DNA from: Bradysia coprophila
Lineage: Eukaryota; Arthropoda; Insecta; Diptera; Sciaridae
Length of the DNA stretch: 64,000 nucleotides
Direction: 5' to 3'
Assembly (NCBI RefSeq): GCF_014529535.1
Contig: NC_050738.1
Location: 11,803,318 to 11,867,317, forward strand
Shown here: positions 57,976-64,000 of the stretch, in pieces
How positions within the stretch are numbered: position 1 is the stretch's first letter
Layout of the letters: each line of letters opens with the position of its first letter
Program-made: the position numbers and the translations under genes
The notes under the pieces: generated by a model
Told to the model about the DNA's origin: nothing
Seen by the model: the letters and a program-made list of their open reading frames with translations, nothing else
The model's database searches: none

Positions 57976-60900
57976 TCATCGATTTATAGTCATTGTTTGC
58001 ACGTATTTCGGATCCATTTCGTCTAAATCCTTTCCCTTTGTCTCCGGTACAAACATCACCACAAAAAAGAGACCGACACATGAAATGCAAGCATACAACC
58101 AAAATGCACCGTGCAGTCCCATTGATTCCTACAGTAACAAAAGAAAGGGAAAAAAAAGTATTCGAGGGGGTTGTTTCAATTTACTATTTTGCCATTTATA
58201 TTGTTTTTTGGGTGACGTGTAATTTTAATGTTTTTTTTTGTTTGTTTGCAAATGTGGTTTTTCGTTCCACAAAATATTTATTGTTTCGAAAACCGCATTT
58301 CACAATTAATTTATTGTTGCGGTATTGTTAACAGAAGCTTACACACAGCAGAGAAGAGAGAAATGATTTTTTCAATGGAAAGAAAGTTCGTTTTAAGCGG
58401 GCTATAGCAACAGCTCGGGTTACAGATAATTGGAAATTGTTTGTCTCAATAGAAAATTGCACGAAAAATGGGTGGAGTTTCGATCCTATTTTACACGCAT
58501 TATTCAACCTAATAAACAACTTTTAGTCAATCAGCTGAAATAAAATGCGTCACAAATTCAAAGTTGCCGGCTGTAGCTACTCTTCTTGTTACTCTTGGTT
58601 TCAACCGAAGTAATGGGTAATGAGAAATTTATTTGAAGTCTATCGAGCTCAAATGAATCAAATTTTGATTCATAAACCGAATTTATGCTTCACAACCTCC
58701 GATGATGAAACAAACGAATATAAAACCTTGCAAAACGATTTTTTGATTTTATTTCATTTTTAAACTACAATAAACGTCTGCAGTCTTTTCTTTTATGGTA
58801 GGAGCACCACACAAGTCGTCTACTACTTTTTCCAATAAATTTTGAAAATTTTTTCTTACCTGAAAATCAACGAACGTTTTTACGCTGAGGAATGCACAGA
58901 AATAACTGAAACTCGTTGCAATTGAGCTACCAATTCCTCGGTATTCTAATGGAAATAATTCCCCGACCAATAACGATGATATCGGAGAAATTCCTATAAA
59001 TATTCATAAAGGAGACCATTAAATTGTGAGCAAGACCCAATAAATTTGAAGAAAAAAAGAAACCAGCGATCGACATCGTTGGTTTCTTTTTTAATTAGCT
59101 TATGGAAAAATAAATTATTTTTATTTCTAAGATTTATGATTTCTTTTACCTAATGAAAACGCAATCGTAAATACAAGAACACACAACAGTGGAATCCAGT
59201 CACTATTCACCGACGATGTGTCCACGTCAAAATTAGTCGTTGCCATTAATTTATTGGCTTGTTCATAGTAGACATACGATCCGAAACTAGCCAGTGCCAG
59301 TGACATGAACACACTGCTAATGATTAGAAGTGGAATACGTCCAACTGTGTCAATTAACAAGCCCGACAACATGGAAGCTAATAATTGGACGAAACCAACA
59401 GCGACAGCACCTCCTGTGGAATTGAAAATTCGAAAAGAAAACGAAATTATTCGAAAACTAATTCATCGGGTCACAGCGCAGCAATTTATGTTTCTTTTAT
59501 TTACCGTGTGGATTAATACCGGCGAATGTTTGACGGAATATTTTCACTGCATAGAAACCAAATGAATTGGCACCTAAATAGAAAGGCATCATCAGGTCAA
59601 TGTAAGTATCATCTATCACTGTTCTAATTAATGGGATTACAAATAGGGTTGAACCCTTTTTTTTAAATGAAATTTGAATGATCAATTATTCATCACAAAT
59701 GAATGGTAAAAGGAGCACAGACCGAGTCAATAAAAAATGAAAATTTAATTTACCTGTAAATCGTTGAAACACCATAAGGCCACATGTTATCAATACGGGT
59801 TTGAGCAGCCTGGCATTTTGTAGTAATGCCTTAATATTCTTATAGATTGTTTCCATTGACGCTTTTGTCATAAAATTGTTGGTGGTGATTGTTGAAAATC
59901 TACCTGCATTAATTTTTGATGCCCTGATATTTGATCGTATCGTTTCTAATTCGAGTTCTACATTTTTGTGCGGTCCACGCAGCCATTGAAGTGACCTATC
60001 ACATTCCGTTCATTTTATGTAAATGATATCAATGCGGAAATATACAAAAGGAAATGTATCCTCACCTGTATGCCTCTTCGTCACGACCTTTTAATACTAA
60101 AAAGCTAGGAGTTTCGGGTACATAAATCACAGTTACAAACAGCATGATAGGTGCTACCGAGACCAGCATAGCCAATTGTCTCCAATCGAGATATGCTCCA
60201 AGAGAAAAGGATATTAAAATACCTAAATGACCGGCAATTTTCTGTATTGCACTTAAGAATCCTGTCGATTAAACACGATTTATTAGACAAAACATTCAAT
60301 CAATATGAAAGCTTCAGAAGAAGCCACCGAATAGTTACCCCGAATATCTGGTGATGATATCTCGCTTATATAAACCTGAAAATTATTTTCGGATTGTTAA
60401 CATTGGGTAAATATGTACAAAATACCAACTATAAATCATATTTAACGGACAACAATGTTGACATCAGAGTGTATTGATGTAACACATTTTCATATTTCAT
60501 ATCTAATTGTGTCAATTATTGATTTTGTGTCTCTTATTATTTACCTGTGTCACCATACTGACAATGGCACAACAAAAGCCGCCTAGAAATGCTGTTGCAA
60601 ACATTGTTTCAACTGATTTGGCGAATACAGTTAATATCCATGATAGCGAAAATGGTAGTGACATAATTGTTAAAAGTCGTCGTCGTCCGTATTGCATAGC
60701 TACCCCGCCAAACATTCCGCCAAATAATGCACCTTTAATGGAAATAATTTTCGATTTATTTAAAAGTGTTTAAAAAGCTTTCGTAATATTTTGATGATAC
60801 TTTGAAACAGACAATTAGTGTAACCCGTCAATTCACTTAACTCTCAGATAGAACGCAATTATGCAAGGATTTTGTTGTTTGGTAGCATTTAGTTAAATAT

Positions 60901-63419
60901 AGGACACTCAGTTTACCTTTCATAAATGATATTCGTTAGGATATTGTTTGAAATGTTAATGTGGTTGGCATTTAAATGGAAGTATTTTCGTGTTTCTATT
61001 CCAAACCATTAGAGCAACAATACGTTGAGGGTGCAAAATGTGGCTGACATAAAACAATTTTAAAAGCAACTCTCGAGAGCTGCCTTGTTTAGACAAATTT
61101 CAATTGGTCGAAAAGACGCGTCAGTGAAGATTATTGGAATAAATAAATTGGAAACGACAAGCGATGTAATCAATGAATCTATTATCTCATTTGATTGAAG
61201 TATCGCCTAGTACTGAACACAAAATCTTTTACTTCATTTGTTTTAACATTCACATCACTATATAAGACACATTAACCGTAGATCATCGCTACTTTTGTCG
61301 TTGTTGTCGATAACAGATTATCAGCTGTTTAAGAAAGGGTATTTATGTAACGTAACATGCTTTTTCATCACCAATCCATTCAAAACAATATTGTTCCTTT
61401 GAAGCTGTGATGATATCGTTTCGAATGAAAAAGAAATGTAAGTTTGGGATCATTCATATAGATTCAGTAAAGTTAGAATGGTGCTCTGTTCCCATCACCT
61501 CTCTAGTTTGTTGGAGGGGGAGAACATACTTTTGACTTCGCAAGCCGCGTATTTCACGTTTTTGTTATTGATTTCATTTTCATGAAATCACTGAGAATGA
61601 GAAAGCGTTCAGTAATTTTTTGAATGATCCCATTCGAAGAATTTTGCCAACAAATGGCACACATAATTAATTTGGAAATTCACTACCAGACATTACAAAT
61701 TTCATGGTTGCATCTCATGATTTAGTGTTCTGAGGTGAGGAAACAATTCAAACCGAGGTAATAAAGAACCGTTAACGCTTTGTTTCAAATTTAGTTTCGC
61801 TTAGATCTCATTAGGCACTTCCTTCATGACAAAAGACGCAAACGGAAGAATGATATAATTATCTTGTTGAAGTGGTTTAAATTCATTCATATCGTTCCGT
61901 TTGATATTTTCGCACTAATCACGTTTCGCGGATAGTACATTAGCTTAAAGATTAGGTGGCGCTAGTGTGTTTTAATTTTTATTAGGTAAAACTTATTGCC
62001 GTCGAAGTTGAACGAAGCTAACCGTTCACCGACGGAAATGTTAGCGACAAACCGAATCTAATACTATGTTGGTACAAAATCTATCACCTAATTTGTGCAC
62101 TCGATACATGAACAGCTGAACAGCTTAAATGTCCGAACTTCGCAAAAACAATCTCTAAAATCTTTCGTTCTAACAACGTTCGTTATAATAACTTTGGTTT
62201 TTCAAACCGATTCACATAAAAATTTGAAACCGTTCAAGAAGCTTTCTACTCTCCGCTGGAAACAATTTGGAGCAATTCTAACGCAGTACTCCCTATTTTA
62301 CTTCAAACCATTTGATCAAATTTTGCTATTTATTGCTTCACCCAAACCTCAAAGATCCGAAACCATAAATCATAAGCAAAATCAGTATTTTGAATTATAT
62401 GTCGGTGGTTGTTATGCGATTTCCTTCATCGTTTCTGAATTTTAAACAGCCATGAATCTCGCCATGAACTTTCACGGTGAACTTTCAACTTGTACGAGTA
62501 TGACACATAAGAAAGGGTTCCAATTTGCTATTATTGATTTCATTATTCACTTCCATTCGGATAGACCGTATCACCGATGGTTGGAAAGACATCATTAATT
62601 AAATTAACATCCACAAACAACTTTTCTCTCTCTCTCTCTCTCTCTCTTCACCTAATTAATTACATGTAAAATTTTCCAAATATCTTTACAATGATTGATT
62701 GACTTTTTATTTTCAAATTATATGTTGTTTAAGCAGCGGTAACATAGCAGTGAAAGAAGGGAAAAAAAGCTGTGTAGGTATACACAATACAAAACTCGAG
62801 CAGCCGACATTTGTGCAAAATTCAAACTAACAAGCGGCTGCTTGTTTATTCATTTGTAATGATTATTTCGTACCCTCATATTTTAACATCATCAATTTTA
62901 CTTTCTACGGAAACTTTCCAGTTTATATAAAATACACCAACAGAACATATATCCGAAACTGAACTTGTTACAATCAACTTTATTAAAAACCCATTTTCTC
63001 TCGTAAAGTAAAAATATTTTACAACCCATGTTTTTGCTTCTTTTATATTAATTTAACGTTGTATACAACATACAGCATCATACTACATGTATATTCTGTA
63101 AACCACATAGATTTTGTGAACAATATTTTCTTTAACAAGAAACGGCAACATATTATGTGCATTAAAATGTTATTTTATCGATCCGAATAATAAACATACA
63201 CAAAAACATAACATACACACGGCATTGTATACAATGGAAAGTCTTACCCAATAGAGATAAACTAGCGACCCAGCTGGCCTGTTGGTCGGTTAAGGTAAAC
63301 GTAGAATTTCCTCGGTGTCTAATTTGTAGCTCTTGTAAGCTGGCTATTGCTGGACTGGAATATCCTTTTGATAAGCCAGCTGCCAAGGGCCCCAGTGAAA
63401 CGGCTAATGCAGCAATTAT
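57976..63419 (-). CDS. MFS sugar transporter, facilitated trehalose transporter Tret1-like (5' partial)
   Basis: A 12-helix major facilitator sugar porter of the plasma membrane, closest in pattern to insect Tret1-like trehalose/glucose transporters (family inference). Minus-strand exons: 63248-63419, 60545-60732, 60339-60375, 60066-60261, 59754-59995, 59505-59573, 59150-59413, 58860-58993, 57976-58128. They total exactly 485 codons. Signature motifs in order: [11 protein letters not shown] (helix 1), [32 protein letters not shown] (loop 2-3), [29 protein letters not shown] (loop 8-9), [27 protein letters not shown] and stop. The usual helix-7 QQ-SG motif reads [13 protein letters not shown], so substrate choice may differ. 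The initial Met and first coding exon(s) were not found and probably lie beyond 64000. Intron after the first visible exon is 2.5 kb. Confidence 0.93.
61220..61328 (+). repeat. Dispersed repeat, TTGTCG/ACTTCATTTG family
   Basis: Best-preserved copy: AAAATCTTTTACTTCATTTG, ACATCACTATATAAGAC, TTTTGTCGTTGTTGTCGATA and ACAGATTATCAGCTG. Related copies at 23981, 39403 and 56401. Confidence 0.55.
62624..62648. repeat. (TC)n microsatellite
   Basis: About twelve uninterrupted TC dinucleotides within the transporter intron. Confidence 0.9.
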
Positions 63420-64000
63420 CTGTGTAACAAAAAAAGAAATATCGTCTGCTTGAGAAATACTCGTTAAATTATGGCAATTTGGGTGTGGGATTAGTATAAG
63501 TTTAAATTGATGTCTCGTTGCACAAACTAAAGTTGCCACAAGAAAATTCAGAGCAACAAACTTAAAATATTCTGGTTCAGTTAGATGATAAAATAGTCTG
63601 GACAAAATTGTCAAAAAATTATAACATGACTTGAGTGAAACGCTCACTAAACATCTAGATAACGAATTATATTTTCAAGTTTCCATATTTCTCACGCTAG
63701 GTGCGGAAGAGTTCCCAACAAAAATCCAGGGAAGTCTATCTGTGATACATATATCTAATTGTAGAGAAGTGGAGATTGTGTCTATTTTCACTTTGATTGC
63801 AAATGGGGTTATTCTGCCAATAACGGTCTGTTGAGTTACAATTTTTAAGACTCAAAACTCTAGTTTCAAGAAAAAATCGTAGTTTCAGGCATTACACTGG
63901 TCCTTCCTCTATTGCCTCACAATGTTAAAAATATGATCTGAGGTAACTGGTCATACAAAACTATTGGAATTGGCAGAGGTCTGCATTTTTAAACCCATAT
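63420..64000. other. Upstream intron or 5' region of the sugar transporter
   Basis: The minus-strand acceptor GTTACACAG abuts 63419, so this sequence is intronic for the transporter. The open frame running through it into the exon is incidental; no start exon is recognised before the window ends. Confidence 0.5.

Larger units (their letters stand above)
60733..63247 (-). other. Large intron of the sugar transporter
   Basis: Bounded by donor GTAAGAC and acceptor TTAAAG on the minus strand. It contains a dispersed repeat (61220-61328) and a TC microsatellite. The plus-strand frame at 62095-62445 is open but shows no known domain and is not called. Confidence 0.7.

Noticed and set aside
59873-59903. 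An intron between GTAGAT at 59903 and the AAAG at about 59860 in the transporter
   Set aside because: The frame is open straight through, and the supposed intron would be too short.
62095-62445. 116-codon open frame in the transporter intron
   Set aside because: No recognisable domain, no splice partner, opposite strand to the host gene.
63162-63647. 161-codon minus frame seeming to extend the transporter upstream of 63419
   Set aside because: A good acceptor (GTTACACAG) separates it from the real exon, and the upstream residues do not resemble a sugar transporter N-terminus.

Overview
The window is eukaryotic, AT-rich, and almost certainly from a dipteran insect. The evidence is a GT-AG intron-exon layout with many introns of 50-70 bases, a sulfakinin precursor of fly type ([17 protein letters not shown]), an insect 7-transmembrane odorant receptor pair, and a very large Uninflatable-type EGF/CCP/HYR receptor. 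The dense fold-back elements and small introns suit a lower dipteran such as a fungus gnat, but the exact taxon cannot be read from the sequence.

Layout. 1-10.8 kb (+): the 3' part (20 exons, 2821 codons plus stop) of an uninflatable-like apical transmembrane receptor; its 5' end lies before the window. 11-22 kb: gene-poor DNA full of short inverted-repeat elements. 22.19-22.56 kb (-): sulfakinin neuropeptide gene. 24.37 kb: relic of an odorant receptor 3' end. 25.6-26.1 kb (-) and 29.4-29.9 kb (+): two small two-exon genes of unknown function that may be divergent paralogues. 31.64-32.55 kb (+): complete Mediator subunit MED20 gene, five exons. 33.8-35.1 kb: a decayed DNA transposon. 36.6-37.6 kb (-): an unrecognised two-exon gene of 296 codons. 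37.9-38.5 kb: LINE RNase H remnant. 42.1-54.5 kb: a tandem segmental duplication of about 5 kb carrying an intact odorant receptor (42.3 kb) and a paralogue broken by a 34-base deletion (49.6 kb), with a 152-base tandem repeat between them. 58.0-63.4 kb (-): nine exons of an MFS sugar (trehalose-type) transporter whose first exon(s) are beyond the window.

The genes do not form a pathway. The strongest non-gene signal is the number and variety of non-autonomous inverted-repeat (MITE) families. One hAT-like family has at least four copies here (CAGKGCC termini): two show exact 8-base target duplications, one shows a 7-base duplication with an inferable empty site inside the tandem repeat, and the fourth has no clear duplication. 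I found no clear new biological system. The best candidates for novelty are the 296-codon orphan gene and the possible pair of small two-exon genes.
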